A DNA stretch of 64,000 bases from Anadara kagoshimensis (lineage: Eukaryota > Mollusca > Bivalvia > Arcoida > Arcidae): contig CM037862.1 in assembly GCA_021292105.1 (NCBI GenBank), positions 32,519,245 through 32,583,244 on the forward strand, read 5' to 3'. A model generated the notes under the pieces. It saw nothing but the letters and a program-made list of their open reading frames with translations, searched no databases and was not told the origin of the DNA. Position numbers and translations under genes: made by a program. Positions 12,701 through 20,935 of this stretch are shown piece after piece. Within the stretch, counting starts at the first letter, position 1, and every line of letters starts with the position of its first letter.

Positions 12701-14118
12701 AAAAAATAACAAATAAAAAATTCCTGAACCCATCTGTTAAATTATATTCTTTTGCATAAAAAAGATAATTGTGTGATCAATCATCCATGAAAAATGACGT
12801 CCATGTTTTAAGTATGACAAATAGCTACACATATTCGTCAGAACCGTGATGCCTATACCTACCTAAAACCAAGTCACTGGTGTTGGAGCAGGATTGTCCT
12901 GGATTCATGATGTGTCTAGTCATGATCTGAGCAGCTCTTAGTTTGGATCCACACGTGTCAAAAATAGTAAAACCAACTGGAAAAAAATTAATTTAAAAAT
13001 AATAATAATATTACCCATTTAATTTGATTTTTGTCATACTTGCATACTGACAAAAAAATGCAACCAGTCACTTCAACATCATAATTTTTAAAAAAAATAA
13101 TAAAATAACCCAATTCTTCTTTATAACAATTTTCGCGAAATTCTTATGTTATTTTGGAATTGATATCAATTGCGAAAAAATATTGGTATCATTCTAAATT
13201 TTGATTTTACAGGGCCGTTCTTACTTTTTCGGAGCAACCGGTCTCACTTCCCCGGTGGAGGTTCGTGTGTTAAACTTGATTTGCATAGTTTCAAAATTTT
13301 TGCTTTGCTCTTAATATTGTGGTTTGGACATTGACCGGTATATTTTTTCTATACTACATGTAATTACGAAAAGTAACGTTTTCAATGTGGTCCTTGACAT
13401 AATGAAAATGTTTCCGTCAATATAAATGATATACTTTTATGCAATAAATAATTCACTTCAATGAAAACAAGGACTTCTTTATTGAGCAATAACGATGGAT
13501 TTTCTTTGAAATTTCGGATATATATTATACATCAACAGTGATTTGTTTGAACTATGATGTGTAGAGAGATTAATAACTGAATACAATCTTTTATTACAAC
13601 AAAGGTGTGAAAAGGTTAGTTCAATGGACAAAGTCAGGAGTGAGAGAGAGAGAGAGAGAGAGAGATTTGTAAATCTGGAACTTAGTTTCGTTTAAACTAG
13701 ACCTAAGTTTAAAATAAAACAACACTAGTTTTACTTTAAAAGCCCATGTACGGTCACATTCCTCCCAACCAAGCCAATGCAATGCAATGCACTGTACTTC
13801 AAATGCATTTGAATACAGCATATTGGTAATCTGACCTAATGTGGCCTATCATATACCGTACCTTCACTTTTCAGGACGCTGCTCAACCACTTGACCGCAA
13901 GTGCTCTCTCCACCATCCTTGGGTTCATATCGCTGCATGTTCCATTTTCTAACACATTTCGATGCAAATCCATGAGAACCAGAATTTTTGAGCTACCCTG
14001 TACATCCCAGACTTGCATATCTGGTTGGTCATCATAACCAATACTGTAGCAACATAACGAAGTACTGGTGTGAAAAACGAAAGTCACTAGACACAATCTC
14101 TGCCAAAAATCCATCGGC
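2611..14118 (-). CDS. Class C GPCR with three tandem Venus-flytrap domains (7 coding exons)
   Basis: Assembled minus-strand gene. CDS exons: 14114-13862, 12976-12863, 11105-10918, 9605-8865, 7787-6432, 5714-4341, 3738-2611. Intron phases 1,1,0,0,0,0 all match, giving 1717 residues. Order: signal peptide (about 1-21), Venus-flytrap 1 (about 35-430), cysteine linker (461-471), Venus-flytrap 2 (about 485-880), cysteine linker (917-927), Venus-flytrap 3 (about 935-1338), cysteine linker (1376-1382), seven-helix domain (about 1416-1650), and a tail of about 65 residues. The 7TM part has class C hallmarks: the helix-3 Cys with a downstream Lys (CSLRFF...AKLM), EAK before helix 6, and FVPK at the end of helix 7. 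It is expected to be a plasma-membrane receptor for a small extracellular ligand. The ligand and G protein cannot be read from the sequence. The 7TM resembles the mGluR or bride-of-sevenless/GPRC5 branches; I cannot choose between them. Three ligand domains instead of one is abnormal for the family. Confidence 0.9.
3885..3960 (-). mobile_element. tRNA-derived SINE head in the last receptor intron
   Basis: The plus strand reads TTGGATTCGAACCTAGG, a long anticodon-like arm, then CTTTAGACCACTAAGCCACC. The reverse complement gives GGTGGCTTAGTGGTCTAAAG (A box) and GGTTCGAATCC (B box), a Leu/Ser-like tRNA head. It lies in the intron between exons 7 and 6, antisense to nothing coding. Confidence 0.7.
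4341..5714 (-). CDS. Receptor exon 6: cysteine linker plus complete Venus-flytrap 3
   Basis: Acceptor CATTTTAG|GTT, donor GAG|GTAGGT, 1374 nt, phase 0 to 0, residues 885-1342. Same plan as exon 5: VGIYSS, then C-x3-C-x2-C-x2-C (917, 921, 924, 927), then GDVIFTSVFPIH, SCGTFGLNKGSEVMTEAFMY, LFPNLKIGSLTIDSC, and lobe 2 from IVHLLIKMNWTYVDIVVSSD. It ends SGYIE, which joins VGKW of exon 7, the usual end of an mGluR-type ligand domain. The open frame continues past the donor into intron. Confidence 0.92.
5795..5905. repeat. Dispersed repeat fragment in receptor intron 5
   Basis: CGGTTTGATTGAAGATGACC through AAGCGACTAGATGCCCCTAG resembles 11318-11415 (GGTTTAATTGAAGATGTTC ... AAGCAACTAGACCACTC). Two diverged copies of an unnamed element, each within the receptor locus. 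Confidence 0.45.
6432..7787 (-). CDS. Receptor exon 5: cysteine linker plus complete Venus-flytrap 2
   Basis: Acceptor TTTTGCAG|GTT, donor TCG|GTAATT, 1356 nt, phase 0 to 0, residues 433-884. It opens with VGIV and a linker with C-x3-C-x2-C-x2-C (residues 461, 465, 468, 471). A whole ligand domain follows: GDILIMGSFPIR, SCGMISMEGIQLSEALIYAV, LLPGVNVGAIIRDKC, then lobe 2 starting ILDLFRYANWTYIHVVYSDD. The entire domain is in one exon, unlike Venus-flytrap 1. No frame damage. Confidence 0.92.
8008..8095 (-). mobile_element. SINE fragment in receptor intron 4
   Basis: The plus strand has GTCCCGGAGAAAACCATCTA followed by a diverged antisense B box (GAGTTTCGATCCTAAG). The block CTCCGGG...GGTTTTCTCC matches the central part of the other SINEs here (for example near 52520). 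Confidence 0.45.
8865..9605 (-). CDS. Receptor exon 4: second lobe of Venus-flytrap 1
   Basis: Acceptor CTGTTGCAG|GCT, donor CAG|GTAAAATA, 741 nt, phase 0 to 0, residues 186-432. It starts AVIQTLKNLDWDYISAFSDG, the 'll..f.W.yv..v.sd' helix-strand that begins lobe 2. It then runs through alternating helix/strand segments with N-glycosylation sequons and paired cysteines, ending IPTAQ directly before the conserved VG of the next exon. The open frame extends beyond both splice sites, but those extensions are intronic. Confidence 0.9.
10383..10855. mobile_element. MITE family 'CAGACCTGTCG' copy 1, interrupted
   Basis: The left end (GAGACCTGTCGATACTTTAA CACTAAGC) and right end (GTTAAACTACAGACAGGTCT GTACTGTAT) match the inverted ends of the ~200-bp family seen at 15.5-16.9 kb, but they are 470 bp apart, so other sequence has inserted between them. 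It lies in receptor intron 3. Confidence 0.6.
10918..11105 (-). CDS. Receptor exon 3: Venus-flytrap 1
   Basis: Acceptor TTTACAG|GT, donor CTG|GTGTAAGAC, 188 nt, phase 1 to 0, residues 123-185. It encodes VLSHTTDDITDTISGILQPL and, near its end, SSFTVPTFSIWKLEASIAIE, which lines up with the class C stretch of 'lsdk...yp.F.R..psd..q..Ai'. The donor is a weaker GTGTAAG form. The next exon continues in frame. Confidence 0.85.
11318..11415. repeat. Second copy of the 5.8-kb intronic repeat
   Basis: Shares the GGTTTxATTGAAGATG start and the AAGCxACTAGA end with 5795-5905, in the same orientation. It lies in receptor intron 2. Confidence 0.45.
12863..12976 (-). CDS. Receptor exon 2: Venus-flytrap 1
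   Basis: Acceptor CCAG|TT, donor G|GTAGGTAT, 114 nt, phase 1 to 1, residues 85-122. The joined codon is Val, giving VGFTIFDTCGSKLRAAQ. This is the 'G-x-x-I-x-D-T/S-C' second strand and disulfide Cys seen at the same point in mGluR-type ligand domains. Too short to be called alone; supported by phase, splice sites and the family motif. Confidence 0.85.
13215..13370 (+). repeat. Dispersed repeat family D, copy 1
   Basis: TTTTCGGAGCAACCGGTCTC ACTTCCCCGGTGGAGGTTCG, then a block ending TTGTGGTTTGGACATTGACC GGTAT. The same block order recurs at 21728, 31095, 33070, 39385, 41120 and 62760. Confidence 0.65.
13641..13665. repeat. (GA)n microsatellite
   Basis: GAGAGA run of about 12 units in receptor 5' flank/intron 1 region. 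Confidence 0.9.
13862..14118 (-). CDS. Receptor exon 1: signal peptide and start of Venus-flytrap 1
   Basis: The acceptor TTTTCAG precedes GCCG-ATG, so I place the start codon at 14114-14112, four bases into this exon. A more upstream in-frame ATG lies beyond that acceptor, in presumed intron. Residues 1-84: MDFWQR followed by the hydrophobic stretch LCLVTFVFHTSTSLC fits a cleaved signal peptide. The segment ILVLMDLH...NGTCSD...MVERALAVKWLSSVL matches the first strand and helix of an ANF-receptor fold. It ends G|GTACGG (phase 1). The acceptor implies at least one 5' non-coding exon farther up. Confidence 0.82.
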
Positions 14119-14659
14119 CTGAAAATAGAATATAAAACATTTAAAATGGCAAAAATTGATAACGGTGATATGTAATCCATAAATCGCTAAATATAATATG
14201 AAACAATATGTAATCGGACGGTGAAATATTTATAATGGCGAAAATTGATACCGTTAGAAATATGTAACTAACAAAAATCTGCAAAAATCCATTACAAAGT
14301 ACTTCGAAAACTGATGACCAACAAAAATAAGAGACCTTTACCTATATATGCATTTCCCAGTTTTTTGTTTACAGAATCCGATGGAAAAGCAATATATCGA
14401 AAACTGGCGACATCGAAATCCGAGTCCTCTACCTTTAATCAAGAACTACTGTCATCAACGTTAGACCTATATCGTCTGTGTTTCCCCCTTTAGTTTCCTG
14501 ACGCCTACGGTAAATGTTGTCCGGTCGCTGAGCATTTACGACTGGCCAATAGACTGAACATTAATTTAATTTCACATCGGAAATGATAGATAGTCGGATT
14601 TAGACAGGTATGTCACGTACAGTTGTCTTGATCCATATCTCACTGGTACATGTACGGTA

Positions 14660-15060
14660 CCATGACGTTTTTTTTAACATAAGAAGGGTTTTATTTAGTA
14701 TTTTTACTCTTAAAATGACCCAAGTTAAATAGGGGTACGTAGGGTATCCTGAATATCTCGGGGTCTTGCGGGTGGAATATAGCCATTTTTTCAGTAAACG
14801 TTTAATGAAGGGGTAGGTTGGGTATCCTGAATACCCCTTGAAGGTGGTTTAAATTTAGCCGTTTTACTTCAGTAAATGTCCGTAAATGACCATGTTTAAT
14901 GGAAGGGCACGTGGGGTATCTTAAATAACCCTTTGAGGGATTTTGAAGCCGTTTTATTGAAAAATGTTTGTATTTAATAAGAGTATTTGAGGTTTTTATT
15001 TAGCCCTTTTTAATAATTGTTTCAAGTTTAATGGAGGGTTAAGGTATTCTGGGATATCAT
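14660..15060 (+). repeat. Degenerate tandem repeat, unit roughly 75-110 bp
   Basis: The phrases GGGGTACGTAGGGTATCCTG, GGGGTAGGTTGGGTATCCTG and GGGCACGTGGGGTATCTTAA recur, each followed by ATAxCCC...TTTAGCC and TTCAGTAAA(C/T)GT. At least three to four diverged units; no open frame. Confidence 0.65.
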
Positions 15061-15550
15061 CAATATAATATGTATATACACATTCATAAGTATAATAGAC
15101 CGGTAACTATTATACCATATAGACTTTAATTTTTAACAACGAAGGTCAACATTTAACTGGTGACGTCTCGGTATAAGTGGAATATTCTTGGCTGGAACTT
15201 TTAACCCCATTCAAATTACCGACCTTAATACTAGTAAATCACGATTAAACTGGAATGACGATCTTCGTTAAAACTGTTGAATTCAATTCATCACAGTTTT
15301 AAAATTTCTTTGAAAACTGGCACAGTAAATTAAAGACCAGGTAGAACCATTCAGGTAAGCTATTTTCTAAACGTTACATCTTAATGCCATCGCGTGGAAA
15401 TTTCAAACAGTATCTCTACATACTGAAACGTCAGCTCTCTGAACTTTGGTAAATACTGCGTGCATTAACATCATGCTGGCACCGTTATTAAGTCATAATC
15501 TATCAAACCCAATGACATACAATTCCAGATCAACCCCCGATGGCATTATT
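15060..15550. other. Spacer without recognisable features
   Basis: AT-rich, unique-looking DNA upstream of the receptor. No gene or repeat recognised. Confidence 0.4.
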
Positions 15551-15554
15551 ACAT

Positions 15555-15788
15555 ACAGCACAGGCCTGTCAAAAGTTTAACACTGAGGTAACGAAAAGAA
15601 GTCAAAACTCGGCTCGAGATATGGATAGCTAATAGTCGAAAACCTACCTTAAGATAGACAGATAGCTAGCAGTTGCCGAAAAGCTGTCGAGATATAGCTA
15701 ACAAGGAATCGATGTGAGCTGTTGATTTCGGTACTGATTCTTTAGCTGCGTGTTAAAACATTTTAATTTCGACAGGTCTGTACTGTAC
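15555..15788. mobile_element. MITE family copy 2
   Basis: Left ACAGCACAGGCCTGTCAAAA GTTTAACACTGAGG; right ATTTCGACAGGTCTGTACTG TAC. Interior has the family words GATATGGATAGCTA, GCCGAAAAGCTG and CGAGATATAGCTAACAAGG. No coding capacity. Confidence 0.75.
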
Positions 15789-15938
15789 ATGCACACAGAT
15801 AACCCGAGTTATTACTATTCCATACCACCAATACAATACATCATTTACAGTGATAATTTTCCATTTAAATGTGAAATAAGTACAAATACATGCAAAGCAT
15901 AATTATTTTAAAACTACATAAACCCTGTATTATATACA

Positions 15939-16145
15939 ATACAGGCTGGTCGAAAGTTTAACATTGAGCTAACGAATAAGTGCTGAATCGGCAGCTCGTC
16001 TTCGTTAACTAAAACTCGACATATATATTTCCGGAAGCTGTAGTCTATCCCTTTGCTGCTTTTCGGCCATTGGTTATCTATATGTCAGCCACTCGGCAAC
16101 AGAACGTCGGTTTTTTGTTTACCTTTCGACTGGTCTGTACTGTAT
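15939..16145. mobile_element. MITE family copy 3
   Basis: Left ATACAGGCTGGTCGAAAGTT TAACATTGAGCTAACG; right CTTTCGACTGGTCTGTACTG TAT. About 205 bp. Confidence 0.75.
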
Positions 16146-16219
16146 ATATAATTATGTTGAGGAACAAAGTTAAAGTTGCGTAAAATATATATATACATGA
16201 GTTATATAATGTCACTTAC

Positions 16220-16290
16220 CTGTTTTGTTTAGCGTGATGTATCTATACCTAAATATTATCCCAGTCTTCTAATATATCAAAACATTCCTA
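16220..16290 (-). other. Possible 5' non-coding exon end of the receptor gene
   Basis: On the minus strand ACAG|GTAAGTGAC (exon side from 16220 upward) is a near-perfect splice donor. It lies 2.1 kb upstream of the acceptor at 14118, which demands an upstream non-coding exon. Only the donor is visible; the upper boundary given is arbitrary. Other donors may serve instead. Confidence 0.25.
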
Positions 16291-16521
16291 CAGAAAGAAA
16301 AACATAAATAAACAAAAATATATAAATAAATAAATCCACCTGCTCTTAAAAAATACGACAGGTTGTAATGGTCATAAAAATTATACCCATTGACGGGACA
16401 AGTCATACGTATTCCCCTCGGGCTTTTACGGTACGATATTGTTTTACATCCGGGCATATCACTCATCCGACATCCCACAATGAAAAAGATAAGCAAAGTG
16501 ACAAAGGAATTTTTCAGCTCA

Positions 16522-16730
16522 AGTACAGACCTGTCGAAAGTTTAACACTGAGCTGACAAAATGAGTCAAAGCCGAGCGACAGAGATTTGGATAGCCAGCG
16601 ACCAAAAAAAAAACTAGAGAGACACAGATAGAAGCTGCCGAAAAGATAAAGCTAACGAGGGACTGAGATGAGCTGGGGATCCGGCACTAATCCGCGAGCT
16701 TACTGTTAAACTTTGGACAGGTCTGTACCG
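16522..16730. mobile_element. MITE family copy 4
   Basis: Left GTACAGACCTGTCGAAAGTT TAACACTGAGCTGAC; right CTGTTAAACTTTGGACAGGT CTGTACC. Interior includes ATAGCCAGCGACC, GAAGCTGCCGAAAAG and GAGATGAGCTG. Confidence 0.8.
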
Positions 16731-16754
16731 CAGGTCTACAAAAGTGATGTTACA

Positions 16755-16890
16755 CAGAGATATGGATAGCTAGAAATACTAAAAACTAGAAGCTACCGAA
16801 AAGATGTTGGTAACGGGATCGAGATGAGCTGCCGATTCGGAACTTATATTTTAGGTTAATGTTAAACTTTCGACAGGTCTGTACTGTAGG
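16755..16890. mobile_element. MITE family copy 5, left-truncated tandem partial copy
   Basis: Lacks the left inverted end. It begins at the interior word GATATGGATAGCTAGAA and ends GTTAAACTTTCGACAGGTCT GTACTGTAGG. The flanking words AGGTCTACAAAAGTGATGTT and AGGTCTATATGAATGATGTT occur after copy 4 and copy 5 respectively, so the end of copy 4 plus its flank was tandemly duplicated. Confidence 0.7.
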
Positions 16891-16934
16891 TCTATATGAA
16901 TGATGTTACACTGTAGATGGGCATAACTCCAAGG

Positions 16935-17285
16935 TGTTCAATCACCACTTGTTAGCTAGAAGACGGAGACAAATAGACGATTTAATTAGTTAGAGAGATA
17001 CAATCGTAATGCAGCTTGTTGATAAATAGGGTTTTTGTTCTACATTACGAAGTGCATAAATAAGCCGTTTTTATAGTTCTTTGATATAGATAATAAATTT
17101 TTATTTTTATAGTAGACTTGTTCAATCACCACTTGTTACACTCGGATAAATAGATATGTTTTAATTAGCAAAAAAGCTACACTCGTTCTGCAGCATGTCA
17201 ACTGATGTATAGCACGTTTCCTTCGTGTTTTTGTTCTGCATTATGTACCTCATGAATTAGACCTATTTTTTGTATATTTTATAAA
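16935..17285 (+). repeat. Two-copy degenerate tandem repeat, about 175 bp
   Basis: GTTCAATCACCACTTGTTA begins each copy (about 16936 and 17119). Both continue with AxTAGATxxxTTAATTAG, a GCAGCxTGT word and GTTTTTGTTCTxCATTA. No open frame. Confidence 0.65.
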
Positions 17286-17492
17286 ATTTTCTTTATGTCG
17301 CAGTTTTGATAAATAACAACTAGTTTAAAGATATGAGCAATACAGTTAACGTCGTCAAGTGTTGTTTTTTTAACGTACATGTACACGTATTTATTTCATA
17401 AGAATTCAAAAATAGCACATGGCACAGCGACGCAATAATACGAACGAAAGCTTGTTCGTGCCGTTTGTAATCTGATTTTTTTTTCTCAAATC

Positions 17493-17617
17493 GTAGGTAC
17501 GATTTTTAAAATCGTACGTACGAATTAAAAAATCCGTACATACGAATTTAAAAATCATACATGCGAATTAAAAAATCGTACCTACGAATTATAAAAATAA
17601 ATCGTAGCTACGAATTT
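17493..17617. repeat. Short palindromic subterminal repeats
   Basis: Repeats of the palindrome-like word TCGTACGTACGAATT with variants (CGTACATACGAATT, CATACATGCGAATT, CGTACCTACGAATT, CGTAGCTACGAATT), spaced about 25-28 bp. Possible transposase-binding or fold-back sequence of the outer element. Confidence 0.7.
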
Positions 17618-17724
17618 AACAAGAGGCCCAATAGGGCCTGTACTGCTCACCTGGGCCGTTAACAGCACAAAAACAAAATAAATACTACATTTAAGGAGCA
17701 AAACTCTGATGTGGATATTTAGAT

Positions 17725-19325
17725 ATTTATGAAACTTGCTACTCGCATCTTTGACCTTGACCTTCGAACCAATGACCATAATCTATATAATAAAATGATC
17801 ATTACATCAATACCAACAATATTCTAATATACATGCCTATACAAAAAGTTCATAGTTTTCAAGATAATGAACCTTTTTGGTATTGATTTGCAACCGTGAC
17901 CTTTGGACCCATGACCTTTTTCTGTACATCACAATGATTGTTGTATCAATACCTACAACATTCTAATATGCATGCCTATACAAAAAGTTCATAGTTTTCA
18001 AGATAATGAACCATTTCAGTATTCTTTTGCATCTGTGACCTTGACCTTTGAACCAATGACCTTAATCCATATATCAAAATGATCGTTACATCAATACCAA
18101 CAATATTCCAATATACATGCCTATACAAAAAGTTTATAGTTTTCAAGATAATTAACCATTTTGGTATTGATTTGCTACTGTGACCTTGACCTTTGGACCC
18201 ATGACCTTTTTTTATACATCAAAATGATCGTTGTATCAATACCTACAACATTCTAATATACATGCCTATACAAAAAGTTAATAGTTTTCAAGATAATGAA
18301 CCATTTCAGTATTCTTTCGCATCTGTGACCTTGACCTTTAAACCAATGACCTAAATCTATATATAAAAATGATTGTTACATCAAAACCAACAACATTCCA
18401 ATATACATGCCTATACAAAAAGTTTATAGTTTTCAAGATAATTAACCATTTTGGTGTTGATTTGCTACTGTGACCTTGACCTTTGGACCCATGACCTTTT
18501 TCTATACATCGAAATGATTGTTGTATCAATACCTACAACATTCTAACATACATGCTTATACAAAAAGTTCATAGTTTTCAAGATAATGAACCATTTCAGT
18601 ATTCTTTTGCATCTGTGACCTTGACCTTTAAACCAATGACCTAAATCTTTATATCAAAATGATCTTTACATCAAAACCAACAACATTCCAATATACATGC
18701 CTATACAAAAAGTTTATAGTTTTCGAGATAATTAACCATTTTGGTATTGTTTTGCTACTGTGACCTTGACCTTTGGACCAATGACCTTTTTCTATATATC
18801 AAAATTATCGTTGTATCAATACCTACAACATTCTAATATACATGCTTATACAAAAAGTTAACAGTTTTCAAGATAATGGACCATTTCAGCATTCTTTCGC
18901 ATCTGTGACCTTGACCTTTGAACCCATGACCTTAATCTATATATCAAAATAATTGTTACATCAAAACCAACAACATTCCAATATACATGCCTATACAAAA
19001 AGTTTATAGTTTTCGAGATAATGAACCTTGTTGGTATTGTTTTGCTACTGTGACCTTGACCTTTGGACCAATGACCTTTTTCTATACATCAAAATGATCG
19101 TTGTATCAATACCTACAACATTCTAATATACATGCCTATATAAAAAGATTATAGTTTTTCAAGATAAAGAAACATTTTGGTATTGTTTTGCTACTGTGAC
19201 CTTAACCTTTGAACCAATGACCTTTATCTATATATCAAAATGATCGTTACCTCAATACCAACAATATTTTAATTTACATGCCTATATAAAAAGTTTATAG
19301 TTTTCCAGATAATAAATAATATTAG
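17725..19325 (+). repeat. 145-bp satellite, 11 copies, alternating two variants
   Basis: The anchor CAAAAAGTTxATAGTTTTC recurs at 17842, 17982, 18127, 18272, 18417, 18562, 18707, 18852, 18997, 19142 and 19288. The spacing is 145 except 140 for the first step and 146 for the last. Two variants alternate: one with GATAATGAACCATTTCAGTA then CATCTGTGACCTTGACCTTT, the other with ATTAACCATTTTGGTATTGA then GCTACTGTGACCTTGACC. The true period is therefore about 290 bp. Every unit carries TGACCTTGACCTTT or a close variant. Confidence 0.93.
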
Positions 19326-19800
19326 AAAGGTAAAAAAATTGGGTCCTGACCTTCATAATTGACCTTGACACCATTTTGAAGGTAATTACAAGAATATGTC
19401 AAAAGTCATTATCTGGTCAAATAGTCAAGTTTTAACAATTTGAAGCTATTTTACGATTTTTTCAAAATTAAACGCAAAAACGCGTAACCTATTTTTTGTC
19501 CGAATTTCAAAAAATGAACAAACTATAGGCTTAAGACCCTAGAGAAGCCAAATATCACATCAGATTTTTTCTCCAATCAATACTTCCGGAGAAGAAGAAT
19601 TTTTAAGATTTTTGCACCCCTAGGTCACCTTGACCTAGTTATGGTAGCCATGGCAACGCCACGAACAAATCTGAATTGCACCGGCCCATATATACTTCTC
19701 ATTGAAATCTGTCCAGTAGTTTCAGAGGAGAAGTCGAAAATGTGTGTTAACGAAGCACGCACGCACGCACATACACACGCTGCGCTATGCCATAAGCTCA
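19325..19800 (+). other. Unique 3' part of the nested element
   Basis: Non-repetitive, stop-rich sequence between satellite and element end, with a short CACG/CACAC run near 19756-19780. Nothing coding. Confidence 0.5.
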
Positions 19801-20404
19801 CATGACCTATATGGTCAGGCGAGCTAAAATTCGTACATATGAATTAAAAATCGTACCTACGATTTGAGAAAAAAAAATTAGATTACAAAGTGGCACGAAC
19901 AAGCTTTCGTAATACTGAATGATTATAATTTTAATTATAAAATCGGTGATAACTCTTAAAGGACCAGGGAATTTCCCTCGGATCTTTTTATGTTTAAAAA
20001 ACCCTTATGACAGGTTTTTCGACTATTGCGTTGCCGTAGCAGAAAATCAATCACAGGTGTAAAATCTTCAACAATCGTGTTTCAGCTTCATTCTGCATTG
20101 CAGTATGCATATATAAGTCTTACAGTAAGTCCTACAGTAATATGTACTTAGGCATTTTTTATCTTTTATCTAGATTAGTCTCTGAATATCAAAAGTCGCT
20201 TTTAATGTCATTAATTAATCATTGTTTATTGCGGTTTTATTGAGATCTAAGGAAATCAACATTGGAATAAACGCCAACCATGCACTTTATTAGCAACTAA
20301 ATTCAATTAGATTGTCACTTGTCTGCTAAGTACAATCCGGGGCAATCAATTTTTAATTCATCGTGGTCATTAGTCTGGTGGTCAAGAACTCCAAACAGAT
20401 ATGT

Positions 20405-20545
20405 TAGGGGGCTGGATGGTCGAGTGGTCTAAGGCACGCTTACGGACCACCGTGATTCTCAGTGCCGATGTTCAAATCACACTAGAGAAAGTTTGTCAGT
20501 TCGCTTGTCGAAGATAGGGTTTTTTTCTCTGAGCACTCCGGTTAT
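20405..20545 (+). mobile_element. tRNA-derived SINE, plus orientation
   Basis: Head GGGGGCTGGATGGTCGAGTG GTCTAAGGCACGC with A-box; weak B box GTTCAAATCACAC. Then the body word GAGAAAGTTTGTCAGTTCGC, shared with 52490-52510, and the word GAGCACTCCGGTTATCTCAA. Followed by an AC run at 20568-20592. Confidence 0.75.
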
Positions 20546-20567
20546 CTCAACCATCTTTGAACACTTG

Positions 20568-20592
20568 AACACACACACACACACACACACAT
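20568..20592. repeat. (AC)n microsatellite
   Basis: About 12 AC units ending in ATATATAT, immediately after the SINE body. Confidence 0.9.
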
Positions 20593-20935
20593 ATATATCA
20601 AGTAATGTATTTGAATACGCGTTTGATGTATGTATTTTATTACAAATAACTTTGGGTCAATTTATTTTCGTTTTACCAAAGAACCCCAGAACACAAAAAA
20701 GAAAAGAAAAAGAAAAAAGGAATTATCTCAATAAATCGACGATAAGCACAATTGCGTTCTCTACTCCCAGGGCACCATAAAAAATAAACTGAGTCCGTCG
20801 CATAGCTTTCACCACCGTGTTCGACTAATTTAGTTGTCATTTGAAGTACATACTACGTGTGTGACGGATTGTCAATCAACGGGATTTCCATTCATGTAAA
20901 AAAAATATGTCTGACAAACAACAATAACACATGTA

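Larger units (their letters stand above)
17618..19829 (+). mobile_element. Nested element, AAGAGGCCCA...GAGCTAAAA type
   Basis: Begins AACAAGAGGCCCAATAGGGC CTGTACTGCTCACCTGG and ends CATATGGTCAGG-like GACCTATATGGTCAGGCGAG CTAAAA. I recall this pair of ends from molluscan intergenic DNA (memory, not checked). The interior is the 145-bp satellite followed by about 500 bp of unique sequence (GGTCCTGACC ... GTGTGTTAACGAAGC). Confidence 0.65.
17444..19910. mobile_element. 2.5-kb terminal-inverted-repeat element carrying a satellite
   Basis: Left end ACGAAAGCTTGTTCGTGCC GTTTGTAATCTGATTTTT and right end are inverted copies over about 70 bp, including CTCAAATCGTAGGTACGATT. Inside the left arm, words of the form ATCGTACGTACGAATT are repeated about five times, versus about two on the right. 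A second element (17618-19829) is nested within. No transposase frame, so non-autonomous. Confidence 0.8.

Noticed and set aside
13836-14180. Upstream in-frame ATG (MDYISPL...) as receptor start
   Set aside because: A strong acceptor (TTTTCAG) lies between it and MDFWQR; the downstream Met gives a clean signal peptide.
17725-19325. Regularly spaced repeats suggesting a CRISPR array
   Set aside because: Units are 145 bp with no unique spacers, inside a transposon in a eukaryotic genome.
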